Source: Streptomyces omiyaensis
Lineage (GTDB): Bacteria > Actinomycetota > Actinomycetes > Streptomycetales > Streptomycetaceae
Assembly: GCF_014650895.1 (NCBI RefSeq)
Contig: NZ_BMVV01000019.1
Location: 1 to 64,000 of the forward strand
Direction: 5' to 3'
DNA: 64,000 nt
The notes below the pieces were generated by a model. The model did no database searches. It saw nothing but the letters and a program-made list of their open reading frames with translations, and was not told the DNA's origin. Numbering within the stretch: position 1 is the first letter of the stretch; every line of letters begins with the position of its first letter. This document shows positions 16,331 to 25,560 of this stretch, in pieces. A program made the translations under genes and the position numbers.

Positions 16331-16816
16331 ATGGAGACGCCCGACACCCTCCCCGACGAGGAGTTCCTCCGGCTCGACCGGCAGATCTGCTTCTCGCTCC
16401 ACGCCGCCGCGCGCGCCTTCAACGGCGTCTACCGCGAGGCGCTCAAGGAGCTCGGGCTCACCTACCCCCAGTACCTCGTCATGCTCGTCCTCTGGGAGCA
16501 CGGCGAGCTGCCCGTGAAGGGCATCGGGGAGCGCCTGCGGCTCGACTCCGGCACCCTGTCCCCCCTGCTCAAGCGGCTGGAGGCGGCCGGATACGTGGAG
16601 CGCCGGCGCAGTGCCGAGGACGAGCGCTCCGTCACCGCCCGGGTCACGGACGCGGGCGCGGAGCTGCGGACGGCCGCCCTCGGCGTGCCGCGCCGGATCG
16701 CCGCCGCGACCGGCCTGGACGTCGCGGACATCGCCGACCTGCGCGAGCGGCTCGGCGCCCTCGCCGCCCGCCTCGACGGCATCGACCCCGGCGAGCTGCG
16801 CCCCGCCTGCGGCTGA
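16331..16816 (+). CDS. ohrR: MarR-family organic peroxide sensor OhrR
   Basis: This 161-residue MarR-family repressor has the conserved reactive cysteine in RQICFSLHAA (Cys20), the winged-helix region LTYPQYLVMLVLWEHG and the wing RLRLDSGTLSPLLKRLEAAGYVERRRS. Oxidation of that Cys by organic hydroperoxides releases the protein from DNA. ATG 16331 follows TATCCT by 7 nt and has no ribosome site, so the mRNA is probably leaderless. A second cysteine lies at the very end (PACG); whether it forms a disulphide is unknown. The divergent ohr gene is the evident target. Confidence 0.9.
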   Translation: METPDTLPDEEFLRLDRQICFSLHAAARAFNGVYREALKELGLTYPQYLVMLVLWEHGELPVKGIGERLRLDSGTLSPLLKRLEAAGYVERRRSAEDERSVTARVTDAGAELRTAALGVPRRIAAATGLDVADIADLRERLGALAARLDGIDPGELRPACG

Positions 16817-16880
16817 GCGGCCGGCGAGCCGCCCCCGCCTGCGGCTGAGTGGCCGCCGCCCCCGCCTGCGGCTGGGCGGC
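16801..16880 (+). repeat. Three imperfect copies of a 21-bp unit at the ohrR end
   Basis: The unit CCCCGCCTGCGGCTGAGCGG starts at 16801, 16833 and 16860 with one or two changes. The first copy encodes the last residues and stop of ohrR; the others are non-coding. This looks like local duplication of the gene end. Confidence 0.7.
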
Positions 16881-17004
16881 CGGCGTCCGGCGCCACCGCC
16901 CGGCGCCACCGGTCCGCCGGGCTCGGAGGGCGGACCGGGGCCGGGGTGGTCGCCGTCATCAAAATGTAAGGACCGATCGCCGAATGCGTTCCTATACTCG
17001 GCGT

Positions 17005-17472
17005 ATGTCCGAGATCACCGTCCGCCGCGCCACGGCCGCCGACTCCAAGCGCCTGACCAAGCTCGTCCGCGGCTCCGCCGCCTACCGGGGGCCGTACGCC
17101 GTCATGGTGGACGGCTACCGGGTCGGCGGTGCCTACATCGAGCACCACCCGGTCCACGTCGCCGTCGACGCGGACGACCGCGTCCTCGGCTTCTACGCCC
17201 TCCTCCTCGACGAGGCCGAACTCGACCTCGCCTTCGTCGCCGACTCCGCCCAGGGGCTCGGCATCGGGCGCCTGCTCATGGCCCACATGACCGGCGAGGC
17301 CCGCGCCGCCGGGCTCGACGCCGTCCGGGTCGTCGCCCACCCGCCCGCCGAGGAGTTCTACCTCCGCACCGGCGCCCGCCGCACCGGCACCGTCCCCGCC
17401 GCCGGGCGCATCCACTGGGACCGCCCCGAGCTGAGCTACGACCTCACCGACGCCGCCGCGGCCGCCGCGTGA
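17005..17472 (+). CDS. GNAT-family N-acetyltransferase
   Basis: This 155-residue single-domain acetyltransferase transfers an acetyl group from acetyl-CoA to an unidentified amine. The start ITVRRATAADSKRL is the usual beta1-alpha1; AELDLAFVADSAQGLGIGRLLM holds the motif A CoA-binding loop (Q/RxxGxG/A as QGLGIG), and FYLRTGARRTG is motif B. ATG 17005 follows a TATACT box (16993-16998) by 6 nt without a ribosome site and is probably leaderless; an in-frame ATG at 16984 precedes the box. Its stop overlaps the next start as GTGA, so it is co-transcribed with the MFS exporter. Confidence 0.85.
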   Translation: MSEITVRRATAADSKRLTKLVRGSAAYRGPYAVMVDGYRVGGAYIEHHPVHVAVDADDRVLGFYALLLDEAELDLAFVADSAQGLGIGRLLMAHMTGEARAAGLDAVRVVAHPPAEEFYLRTGARRTGTVPAAGRIHWDRPELSYDLTDAAAAAA

Positions 17473-18725
17473 CCGCCGTCGGGTCGCCGCAGGAGGAGAA
17501 GCGCCGGATCTTCGCCGACCTGACCCCGCTGCGCGCCTCCGCCGACTACCGCCGCCTCTGGTTCGGCAACACCGTCTCCTGGGTCGGCCAGGGCATGACC
17601 GCCCTCGCGATCTCCCTCCAGGTCTACGACATCACCGGCTCGGCCTTCTCCGTCGGACTCGTCGGCCTCTTCTCCCTCGTCCCGCTCGTCGTCTTCGGCC
17701 TCTACGGCGGCGCCATCGCCGACACCGTCGACCGGCGCGCCCTCGGCCTCGCCGGGGCCACCGGCTCCGCCGTCCTCTCCGCCGCCCTCGCCACCGCCGC
17801 CTTCGCCGGCTTCCACCGCGTCTGGTTCCTCTACGCGATCGTCGGCCTCCAGGCCGTCTGCGCGGCCCTCAACTCGCCCGCCCGCAGCGCGATGATCCCC
17901 CGCCTGCTCCCGCCCGAGCAGCTGCGCGCCGCCAACGCGCTCAACTCCATGGTCATGACCTTCGGCACGCTCGTCGGCCCCAGCCTCGGCGGCGTGATCG
18001 TGGGCCTCGCCGGCTACCAGATCGCCTACCTCATCGACGCCCTCGCCTTCTCCGCGAGCCTGTACGCGATGTGGCGGCTTCCCTCCATGCCGCCGGAGCG
18101 CACCGGGGCCAGGAAGGCGTCCGTCCTCGACGGACTGCGCTTCCTCGGCACCCGGCCCAACCTGCGCGCCACCTTCGTCTCCGACCTCTTCGCGATGATC
18201 CTCGCCCAGCCCAAGGCGCTCTTCCCGGCCGTCGCCGCGCTCTGGTTCGGCGGCGACGCGAAGACCACCGGACTCCTCGTCGCCGCGCCCGCGTTCGGCG
18301 CGCTGCTCGGCGGGGTGGTCTCCGGCTGGCAGAGCCGGATCCGGCACCACGGGCAGGCCATCCTCGTCGCCGTCGCCGCCTGGGGCCTCGCCATCGCCGC
18401 CTTCGGTCTCAGCCGGAACCTCTGGATCGGGCTGCTGTGCCTCGCCGCCGCGGGCTACGCGGACACCTCGTCGATGATCTTCCGGAACACGATGATGCAG
18501 GTCGCCGCCCCGGACGAGATGCGCGGCCGGCTCCAGGGCGTCTTCATCGTGGTCGTCGCGGGCGGCCCCCGGCTCGGCGACTTCGTCGCCGGCTCCGTCG
18601 CCGACCTCACCTCGCCGGCCGTCGCCATCACCGGCGGCGGCCTCCTCTGCGTCCTCGCCGTCGGCGTCTTCGCCCTGTACGCACGGGGCTTCCGGCGGTA
18701 CGACGCCCTCGACCCGACCCCGTGA
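17469..18725 (+). CDS. MFS transporter, EntS/MFS-3 type exporter
   Basis: This 418-residue protein has about 12 membrane segments. The start after a short hydrophilic tail reads LRASADYRRLWFGNTVSWVGQGMTALA, characteristic of the MFS-3/EntS-type exporters. The loop GGAIADTVDRRA is MFS motif A, and NSPARSAMIPRLLPPEQLRAANALNS is a second family hallmark. Substrates of relatives include siderophores and drugs; none can be predicted here. GTG 17469 overlaps the GNAT stop. Linkage with an acetyltransferase suggests modify-and-export detoxification, but that is inference. Confidence 0.87.
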   Translation: MTAVGSPQEEKRRIFADLTPLRASADYRRLWFGNTVSWVGQGMTALAISLQVYDITGSAFSVGLVGLFSLVPLVVFGLYGGAIADTVDRRALGLAGATGSAVLSAALATAAFAGFHRVWFLYAIVGLQAVCAALNSPARSAMIPRLLPPEQLRAANALNSMVMTFGTLVGPSLGGVIVGLAGYQIAYLIDALAFSASLYAMWRLPSMPPERTGARKASVLDGLRFLGTRPNLRATFVSDLFAMILAQPKALFPAVAALWFGGDAKTTGLLVAAPAFGALLGGVVSGWQSRIRHHGQAILVAVAAWGLAIAAFGLSRNLWIGLLCLAAAGYADTSSMIFRNTMMQVAAPDEMRGRLQGVFIVVVAGGPRLGDFVAGSVADLTSPAVAITGGGLLCVLAVGVFALYARGFRRYDALDPTP

Positions 18726-18846
18726 GGCACCCATCCGGAGCGTCCCGGACGCTCCCGTACCGACCCGTCTTCGCCCGACTGGCGGTTGGCCGCCACGGCA
18801 CATAGCCGCCAGGCGAGAAGCGACTCAACTCCCTTCCCGGCGACCA

Positions 18847-18900
18847 GACTCCTCGCGGATCCGGAATCCCACCCCCGAACCCCCGGGTCCGCGAGGAGTC
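18847..18900 (+). promoter_or_regulatory. Hairpin sequestering the S8 protease ribosome site
   Basis: GACTCCTCGCGGA (18847-18859) pairs perfectly with TCCGCGAGGAGTC (18888-18900) across a 28-nt loop. The Shine-Dalgarno GAGGAG of the following gene lies inside the right arm, 5 nt from its ATG. In RNA the stem would hide the ribosome site. Confidence 0.75.
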
Positions 18901-18904
18901 CCCC

Positions 18905-21900
18905 ATGACCGCACCGCCGACCGGAGGAAGGGCCGGGCTGATCGCCGCCGGCGTCTCCCTCGTGATGCTCTCGGCCGGGCAGACCGCCGCCGCGCCGGGC
19001 GCGACGGCGGCCGCCGCGCCCGACACCTTCAGGGGCCCGGCCGCGTCCGTCACCGTCACCCTCGTCACCGGTGACCGCGTCACCCTCACCGGACTCGACG
19101 GCGGACGGCGGACCGTCACCGTCGACCGGGCGAAGGGCGCCACCGGCGCCGTCCGCACCCGGGTCACCGACGGGCGGATCACCGTCGTCCCCGACGAGGC
19201 CCGCCGCCACCTCGACTCCGGCGCCCTCGACCCGCGCCTCTTCGACGTCACCGGCCTCGTCGAACAGGGCCTCACCGACACGCTCCCGCTGATCGTCACG
19301 TACGGCGGCAACGCCCGCGCCGCGCACGGCGCCCCGCGCGGCACCGAGACCGTCCGCGCGCTGCCCAGCGTGGGCGGCGCCGCGGTCACCGCCACCGACC
19401 CCGCCGCCTTCTGGCAGGCCTTCACCGGGAAGACCGGCGCGGCCCGCTCCGCCGCCCCCGCCAAGGTCTGGCTCGACGGCCGGGTCGAGGCCGCCATGGC
19501 CGAGTCCAACGCCCAGATCGGCACCCCCGCGGCGTGGGAGGCCGGGCTCACCGGCAAGGGCGTCAAGGTCGCCGTCCTCGACACCGGCGTCGACGCCGGC
19601 CACCCCGACCTCGCCGGCCGGATCGCCGAGTCGAAGTCCTTCATCGAGGGCCAGGAGGTCGCCGACCGCGACGGCCACGGCACCCACGTCACCTCGACCG
19701 TCGGCGGCAGCGGCGCCGGCTCCGACGGCAAGGAGAAGGGCGTCGCCCCCGGCGCCACCCTCGCCGTCGGCAAGGTCCTCGGCGACGAGGGCTCCGGCAC
19801 GGAGTCGCAGATCATCGCCGGCATGGAGTGGGCCGCCAAGGACATCGACGCGAAGATCGTCTCGATGAGCCTCGGCTCCCGGGAGGGCAGCGACGGCACC
19901 GACCCGATGGCCCAGGCCGTCAACACCCTCTCCGCCGAGACCGGCGCCCTCTTCGTCATCGCCGCCGGCAACTCCGGCGCCCCCGGCTCCATCGGCTCGC
20001 CCGGCGCCGCCGACTCCGCCCTCACCGTCGGCGCCGTCGACTCCGCCGACGAGGCCGCCTACTTCACCAGCAAGGGTCCCCGCTACCGAGACCAGGCCCT
20101 CAAGCCCGACCTCTCCGCGCCCGGCGTCGGCATCCTCGCCGCCCGCTCCCAGCTCACCGAGGGCACCGGCCTCTACACCTCGATGAACGGCACCTCCATG
20201 GCGACCCCGCACGTCGCCGGAGTCGCCGCGCTCCTCGCCGAGAAGCACCCCGACTGGACCGGCGCCCAGCTCAAGGACGCCCTCATGTCGAGCTCGAAGG
20301 GCCTCGACGCCTCCGCGTACGACCTCGGCGCCGGACGCGTCGACGTCGCCGCCGCCATCGCCGCGGAGGTCACCGCCACCGGCTCCGCCGACCTCGGCTT
20401 CTTCGCCTGGCCCCACGAGGAGAACGAGCCGGTCACGAAGACCGTCACGTACACCAACTCCTCCGACACCCCCGTCGAGCTGGACCTCGCCGTCGAGGGC
20501 ATGCCGGCCGGCACCGCCGCCCTCGCCGACACCACGCTCACCGTCCCGGCCCGCGGCACCGCCTCCACCACCGTCACCGGCGACGGCACCGCCGCCCCGG
20601 TCGGCACCAGCTCCGGCCGGATCACCGCCGCCGCGGGCGGCACCCCGGTCGCCCGCACCGCCCTCGGCCTGGTCAAGGAGGAGGAGCGTCACACCCTCAC
20701 CGTCCACGTCAAGGACCGGGACGGCGCCCCGGCCGCCGCGGGCCTCGGCATCAAGGAACTCACCCCCGGCGAGGACCCCTTCCCGGCCTCCGTCGGCGAG
20801 TCCGGCACCCTGAAGCTGCGCCTGAAGCCCGGCACGTACACCGTCGACACCTTCCTCGACGTGCGCGGCGCCAAGGGCGCCGACTCCCTCGGCCTCGGCT
20901 TCATGGCCGCCCCCGAGGTCGTCCTCGACCGCGACCGCGAGATCACCCTCGACGGCCGGGAGCTGCGCGAGATACGCGCCGACGTCGAGAAGCGCACCGA
21001 GACCCGCCAGCTGCTCATGGAGTACGACCGCCGGGCGAACGGCACCGGATACACCGACATCGTGCAGGTGCCCGTCACCTACGACTCGCTCTTCGCCGCG
21101 CCCACCGCGCCCGTCGCGAACGGCACCTTCGAGTACCGCACGGTCTGGCGGCTCGGCAAGCCGATGGCGGAGGCGAGCGTCGACGGCGTCCGCCTCGCCG
21201 ACCTGCGCCCGCAGGCCGGTGCCGCCCTCCTCGAAGGCCGGCACCGCCTCGGCCTCGTCGACGCGGGCACCGGCACCCCGGCCGAGTACGCCGGGAAGGA
21301 CGCCGCAGGCAAGGCCGTCCTGGTCCGCCTCGCCGACGGGGCCGACCCCGCCCGGGTCGCCCAGACCGCCCAGGACGCCGGGGCCGCGGCGCTCCTCGTC
21401 ACCGACGACGCCCCCGGCCGCCTGATGAAGTGGTTCGGCACCGCCGACTACCAGGACCGCCCGCTCGCCGTCGCCACCGTGAACCGCGCCGACGCCGCCC
21501 GGCTCGCCGCCGGCGCCGCCCGCGGCAAGCGCGTCGACCTCACCGGCACCCGCTTCACCCCGTACGTCTACGACCTCTCCGAGGGCCACCCCGGCCGCAT
21601 CGGCACCGACCTCGTCTACCGCCCCGGCGGCCGGGACCTCGCCACCGTCCGCTCCACCTTCCACGCGCCCACCAAGCGCGGGGAACAGGGCGGCGAGTTC
21701 CGCTACTCGATCACCGACACCTTCCCGATCGGCGTCGGCTTCAAGGAGCGGATCGGCTTCCCGGCCGAGCGCACCGAGTACGTCTCCACCGGCACCGGCC
21801 AGCAGTGGCACGAGTCCGTCGACCTCGGCGAGTCCCTGGAGCAGCGCGGCGGCCGCTCGGTCTACCGCGGCGGCTCCGTCACCCGCAGCGAGTGGTTCGG

Positions 21901-22585
21901 CCCCGTCTGGCACCCCTGGCTCGGCACCGGCCTCGGCTGGGGCCAGCAGCGCACCGGCAACGACCTGAGGTTCAACACCCCCGGCTGGGGCGACTCCGGA
22001 CGCGACCACACCGGCTTCGGCAACGTGTGGGGCGACGACACCATGACCCAGTACACCGAGGTGTACGTGAACGGGGTCCGCGTCGACCGCAAGATGAGCT
22101 CCGGCGCCTACGCCTGGGACGCGCCGGCGGAGGAGGCCACCTTCAAGGTCGTCACCGACACCACCCTCGACCCGGCCCGCTGGCGGCTCGGCGCCAAGGG
22201 GCACAGCGAGTGGACCTTCCGCTCCGCCGAGACCCCGTCCGACCGGGTCACCCACCTGCCGATGCTCAACCTCGGCCTCGACCTCGACACCGACCTGTAC
22301 GGCGACGTCCGGGCCGGCTCCAGGGTCCCGGTCGGCGTCTTCGCGGAGTATGTCGAGGACGCGTCCGGCACCGGCACCGTCACCACCGGCGGCCTGGAGG
22401 TCTCCTACGACGGCGGCACCACCTGGCGCGCCGTGCCCCTCCGCGGCTCCGGCAGGGGCGCCTCCTGGACGGGCGAGCTGCGGATCCCGTCCGGCGCGGC
22501 CACCGTCTCGCTGCGCGCCGCGGCCGCCGACGACCAGGGCGGCACGGTCCGCCAGGAACTGATCCACGCGGTCGGCGTGAAGTAG
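18905..22585 (+). CDS. Secreted subtilisin-like S8 serine protease, large multidomain
   Basis: This 1226-residue protein has a signal peptide (hydrophobic residues about 10-30, Ala-rich cleavage region), a pro-region to about 200 and a subtilase domain with the triad VAVLDTGVD (Asp226), DRDGHGTHVTS (His258) and NGTSMATPHVAG (Ser431). Residues 1000 onward and the 450-1000 span are beta-rich; the section around 780-880 (GKAVLVRLADGADPARVAQTAQDAGAAALLV) resembles a protease-associated insert. It is expected to be an extracellular protease that supplies peptides. The ATG is set by GAGGAG, which lies in a hairpin (18847-18900) that should restrain translation. A strong hairpin terminator follows. 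Paralogues of this size are common in Streptomyces. Confidence 0.92.
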   Translation: MTAPPTGGRAGLIAAGVSLVMLSAGQTAAAPGATAAAAPDTFRGPAASVTVTLVTGDRVTLTGLDGGRRTVTVDRAKGATGAVRTRVTDGRITVVPDEARRHLDSGALDPRLFDVTGLVEQGLTDTLPLIVTYGGNARAAHGAPRGTETVRALPSVGGAAVTATDPAAFWQAFTGKTGAARSAAPAKVWLDGRVEAAMAESNAQIGTPAAWEAGLTGKGVKVAVLDTGVDAGHPDLAGRIAESKSFIEGQEVADRDGHGTHVTSTVGGSGAGSDGKEKGVAPGATLAVGKVLGDEGSGTESQIIAGMEWAAKDIDAKIVSMSLGSREGSDGTDPMAQAVNTLSAETGALFVIAAGNSGAPGSIGSPGAADSALTVGAVDSADEAAYFTSKGPRYRDQALKPDLSAPGVGILAARSQLTEGTGLYTSMNGTSMATPHVAGVAALLAEKHPDWTGAQLKDALMSSSKGLDASAYDLGAGRVDVAAAIAAEVTATGSADLGFFAWPHEENEPVTKTVTYTNSSDTPVELDLAVEGMPAGTAALADTTLTVPARGTASTTVTGDGTAAPVGTSSGRITAAAGGTPVARTALGLVKEEERHTLTVHVKDRDGAPAAAGLGIKELTPGEDPFPASVGESGTLKLRLKPGTYTVDTFLDVRGAKGADSLGLGFMAAPEVVLDRDREITLDGRELREIRADVEKRTETRQLLMEYDRRANGTGYTDIVQVPVTYDSLFAAPTAPVANGTFEYRTVWRLGKPMAEASVDGVRLADLRPQAGAALLEGRHRLGLVDAGTGTPAEYAGKDAAGKAVLVRLADGADPARVAQTAQDAGAAALLVTDDAPGRLMKWFGTADYQDRPLAVATVNRADAARLAAGAARGKRVDLTGTRFTPYVYDLSEGHPGRIGTDLVYRPGGRDLATVRSTFHAPTKRGEQGGEFRYSITDTFPIGVGFKERIGFPAERTEYVSTGTGQQWHESVDLGESLEQRGGRSVYRGGSVTRSEWFGPVWHPWLGTGLGWGQQRTGNDLRFNTPGWGDSGRDHTGFGNVWGDDTMTQYTEVYVNGVRVDRKMSSGAYAWDAPAEEATFKVVTDTTLDPARWRLGAKGHSEWTFRSAETPSDRVTHLPMLNLGLDLDTDLYGDVRAGSRVPVGVFAEYVEDASGTGTVTTGGLEVSYDGGTTWRAVPLRGSGRGASWTGELRIPSGAATVSLRAAAADDQGGTVRQELIHAVGVK

Positions 22586-22591
22586 CCGGCG

Positions 22592-22633
22592 GGCGACGGG
22601 CCGGGCTCCCGGAGCGGAGCCCGGCCCGTCGCC
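22592..22633. terminator. Bidirectional terminator between S8 protease and matB
   Basis: A perfect 18-bp stem (22592-22609 with 22616-22633) with a 6-nt loop occupies nearly the whole gap between the convergent genes. The left arm begins GGCGACGGGCC. Confidence 0.88.
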
Positions 22634-22634
22634 G

Positions 22635-24113
22635 TCATCCGGCCGGCAGCCGCTTCTTCAGGACCTTCCCCAGGTCGTTGCGGGGGAGGGCGTCGAGCAG
22701 CCGGACCGTCCGGGGCCGCTTGTGCGGGGCGAGCAGCCGGGCCACGTGGTCCGCCAGCTCCGCGTCCGCCGGCGGGGCCGCCGGGTCGGCGGGGACGATC
22801 CAGGCCACGATCCGCTCGCCCAGGTCCGGGTCGGGCTCCCCGGTGACGGCGGCCTCCCGCACCCCCGGGTGGTCGAGGAGCGCGTTCTCTATCTCGCCCG
22901 CCCCGATCTTGTACCCGCCGCTCTTGATCAGGTCGGTGGCCTTGCGGCCCACCAGCCGGATCGCGCCGTCCGCCTCGCGGACCGCCATGTCGCCGGTGCG
23001 GAACCAGTCGCCGTCGAACGCCTCCGCGGTCGCCTCCGGCCGGTTCAGATAGCCGGAGAAGAGGTTCGGCCCGCGCACCTGCACCTCGCCGACGGTCTCC
23101 CCGTCGGACCCGCCGAGCACCGTGCCGTCCTCCTCCACCAGCCGCACCTCCACACCCGGCAGCGGCGTCCCCACCGTGCCGGGGCGCGGCGGCCCGCCGG
23201 GCCGGACGCTGGTGTTCATCAGCGTCTCGCTCATCCCGTACCGCTCCACCACCGTCCGGCCCGTCGCCGCCGTGATCCGCTCGTGGTCGCGCACCGGCAG
23301 CGCCGCCGACCCCGACACCAGCAGCCGCGCCCCGGACAGCGCCTCGACCAGCGCCGGGTCCCCGGGGAGGGCCTCCGCGAGCCGGTGGTACATGGTGGGG
23401 ACCCCGAACAGCATCGTGCCGCCCGCCGCCAGCTCCCGGGCGACGCCCTCCGCCGAGAAGGCGCCCAGGTGACGGACCTCGCCGCCGCGCCGCAGCGGGC
23501 CGAGGACCCCGAGGATCAGCCCGTGGACGTGGAAGAGCGGCAGCGCGTGCACGAGGACGTCCTCCTCCGTCCAGGACCAGACCTCCGCGAGCGCGTCCAG
23601 CGAGGCGGCGACCGCCCGGCGGGGGAGCAGCACGCCCTTCGGGGGGCCGGTGGTGCCGGAGGTGTAGACGACGAAGGCGGGCGACCCGGGATCCTCCGGC
23701 CCGTCGCCGTGCGCGACCACCGCCGAGACCGGGGTGAAGTGCGCGACGCGGGTCGGCACGTCGATCCGGGGCAGCCCCGCCAGTGCCGCCGGCGGCTCGT
23801 CCTGCGGGCCCGCCAGGAGGAGCGCGGGCGCGCTGTCCGCGAGGACGTGGGCCAGCTCCCGCTCCCCGACCCGCGGGTTGAGCGGGACGACGGGCACGCC
23901 CGCGAGCAGCGCCGCCACCACCGCCACGGCCGTCCGGGCGGTCGGCGTGGCCCAGACCGCGACCCGGGTCGCCCCGGAGAGCCGGACGGCCAGCTCCCCG
24001 GCGGCCCGGGCCAGTTCCTCGTAGGTCAGGGTCTCCGCCGTCGCGGGGTCCGCGCCGAAGCGCAGCGCGGTCCGGTCGGGACGGCTTCTCAGGGCCGGGA
24101 AGAGCGCACTCAC
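22635..24113 (-). CDS. matB: Malonyl-CoA synthetase-type AMP-dependent ligase
   Basis: This 492-residue acyl-adenylate-forming enzyme joins malonate (or methylmalonate) to CoA with ATP. The AMP-binding P-loop VVYTSGTTGPPKG, ERYGMSETLMNTSV, GDWFRTGDMAV and the C-terminal NDLGKVLKKRL with the adenylation lysine are present. The overall sequence closely follows Streptomyces MatB, including the SALFPAL start and APHKRPR region. GTG 24113 is favoured with GAGGAG upstream. It lies 60 bp after the NarK-type transporter on the same strand, probably one transcript. It can feed malonyl-CoA to fatty-acid and polyketide synthesis; specificity within the family is not certain. Confidence 0.85.
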   Translation of the reverse strand: MSALFPALRSRPDRTALRFGADPATAETLTYEELARAAGELAVRLSGATRVAVWATPTARTAVAVVAALLAGVPVVPLNPRVGERELAHVLADSAPALLLAGPQDEPPAALAGLPRIDVPTRVAHFTPVSAVVAHGDGPEDPGSPAFVVYTSGTTGPPKGVLLPRRAVAASLDALAEVWSWTEEDVLVHALPLFHVHGLILGVLGPLRRGGEVRHLGAFSAEGVARELAAGGTMLFGVPTMYHRLAEALPGDPALVEALSGARLLVSGSAALPVRDHERITAATGRTVVERYGMSETLMNTSVRPGGPPRPGTVGTPLPGVEVRLVEEDGTVLGGSDGETVGEVQVRGPNLFSGYLNRPEATAEAFDGDWFRTGDMAVREADGAIRLVGRKATDLIKSGGYKIGAGEIENALLDHPGVREAAVTGEPDPDLGERIVAWIVPADPAAPPADAELADHVARLLAPHKRPRTVRLLDALPRNDLGKVLKKRLPAG

Positions 24114-24173
24114 CGGTCGTACTCCTCGGGTCGCATCGGGAACGCCGCTGCCGAGGGGCATTCTGCCGGGCCG

Positions 24174-25421
24174 TCAGGGCGTCCCGGCCGTGACCTTCGT
24201 CGCCCCGGACGCCGGCTCGTCGCCGCCCGGCCGGATCCCGCGCATCCGCCCGTACGCGTACACGCACCCCGCGAGCGCCAGGTCGGAGAGGAGCATGAAG
24301 CCGATCGAGTACGAGTCCTTGGCGCTGTAGATCGCGCCCATGACCAGCGGCGGCACGAAGCCGCCGAGGCCGCCCATCGCGCCGACGATGCCGGTCACCG
24401 AGCCCACCTTGGCCTGCGGGGTGACCTGCGAGACCAGTGCGAAGACCGAGCCGCTCGCGGTGCCGAGCCCGGCCGCCATCACCAGCAGGGCGATCGTGCC
24501 GCCCGGGTTCAGCTTCGGGTCGAAGGCCTGGACGATCGCGAACAGGGCGACGACGCCGAGCGCCCACGCGGTGACGACCGCCGGGTGGACCCGGTCCGAG
24601 AGCCAGCCGCCGATCGGCCGGAAGACGACCGTCACCAGCGCGAACCCGGCCGCCTTGGTGCCCGCGTCGGTCGGGTCCAGCTCGTACCAGGTCTTCAGGT
24701 ACGTCGGCAGGTAGACGCCGAAGGCCACGATGCCGCCGAAGCCGATCGCGTACAGCGCCGACAGCTCCCACGTCACCCGCAGCCGCCCGGCCGAGCCCAG
24801 CCGGGTCGCCAGCGAGGCGGTCGGCACCGGGCGGTCGGGGCGGTCGGTGATGAGCGCGGCGGCGAGCACCGCGTACACGGCGAGCGCGATCGCCACGACG
24901 ATGAACGGCAGGTTCTCGCCGTGCTTGGCGATCCGGGGCGTGAAGTAGCCGGAGAGCGCCACACCTCCCATGCCCATGCCGAAGACGCCGAGCGCCAGGC
25001 CCCGCTTCTCCGGCGGGAACCAGGAGTTGACCAGCGGGATGCCGATCGCGAAGGTCGTGCCGCCGAGGCCGAGGAGGAAGGCCACCACGATCATCAGGCC
25101 GTAGGAGTCCTTCACCAGGATCAGCAGGAGCACCGGGACGATCGTCAGCGCCGAGACGAGCGGGAACATCAGCTTCGCGCCGTACCGGTCGGTGAGCGCG
25201 CCGGCCGGGATCCGGCCCAGCGAGCCGACCAGCACCGGCACGGCGACGAGGAACGACTGCTGGAACGAGCTCAGGCCCAGGCGTTCGCCGTACCAGCTGC
25301 CGAGGGGCGCGATCAGGTCCCACGCCCAGAAGGTGAGCGTGAAGCCGATGGTGGCCATCACCAGGTTGCGGTAGGCCGCCGCGGTCGGGGGCTTGGCGTC
25401 GGAGTTCACCTCCTCAGTCAA
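24174..25421 (-). CDS. NarK-type MFS nitrate/nitrite transporter
   Basis: This protein of about 415 residues has 12 hydrophobic helices. The sequence follows NarK-type members of the MFS: LTFWAWDLIAPLG in helix 1, GSLGRIPAGALTDRYGAK as motif A, LGLGGTTFAIGIPLVNSWFPPEKRGLALG (shown here only as a landmark around the fourth and fifth helices) and VTGIVGAMGGLGGFVPP near helix 11. NarK proteins import nitrate or exchange it for nitrite. No nitrate reductase gene is nearby, so the substrate could differ. The start is unclear: AGGAGG abuts GTG 25409 with no spacing, so TTG 25421 is used here. Confidence 0.72.
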   Translation of the reverse strand: MTEEVNSDAKPPTAAAYRNLVMATIGFTLTFWAWDLIAPLGSWYGERLGLSSFQQSFLVAVPVLVGSLGRIPAGALTDRYGAKLMFPLVSALTIVPVLLLILVKDSYGLMIVVAFLLGLGGTTFAIGIPLVNSWFPPEKRGLALGVFGMGMGGVALSGYFTPRIAKHGENLPFIVVAIALAVYAVLAAALITDRPDRPVPTASLATRLGSAGRLRVTWELSALYAIGFGGIVAFGVYLPTYLKTWYELDPTDAGTKAAGFALVTVVFRPIGGWLSDRVHPAVVTAWALGVVALFAIVQAFDPKLNPGGTIALLVMAAGLGTASGSVFALVSQVTPQAKVGSVTGIVGAMGGLGGFVPPLVMGAIYSAKDSYSIGFMLLSDLALAGCVYAYGRMRGIRPGGDEPASGATKVTAGTP

Positions 25422-25560
25422 GATCCGGCGCGCGGACCCGGCGCGCGGTACTGCTCCGTCCGGGGGAGCCGCGCGCCGGGCGGCACCTCGCGGACGGGGC
25501 CCGAGACCGGGTCGCGGCGTCCACGGCCGTGTTGCCATGCCTGCGGGCGGGGCCTCGTGT

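Noticed and set aside
18455..22567. A 1370-codon minus-strand frame opposite the S8 protease
   Set aside because: The plus frame has the complete D-H-S triad and a signal peptide; the other is a Val/Gly/Ala-rich shadow.
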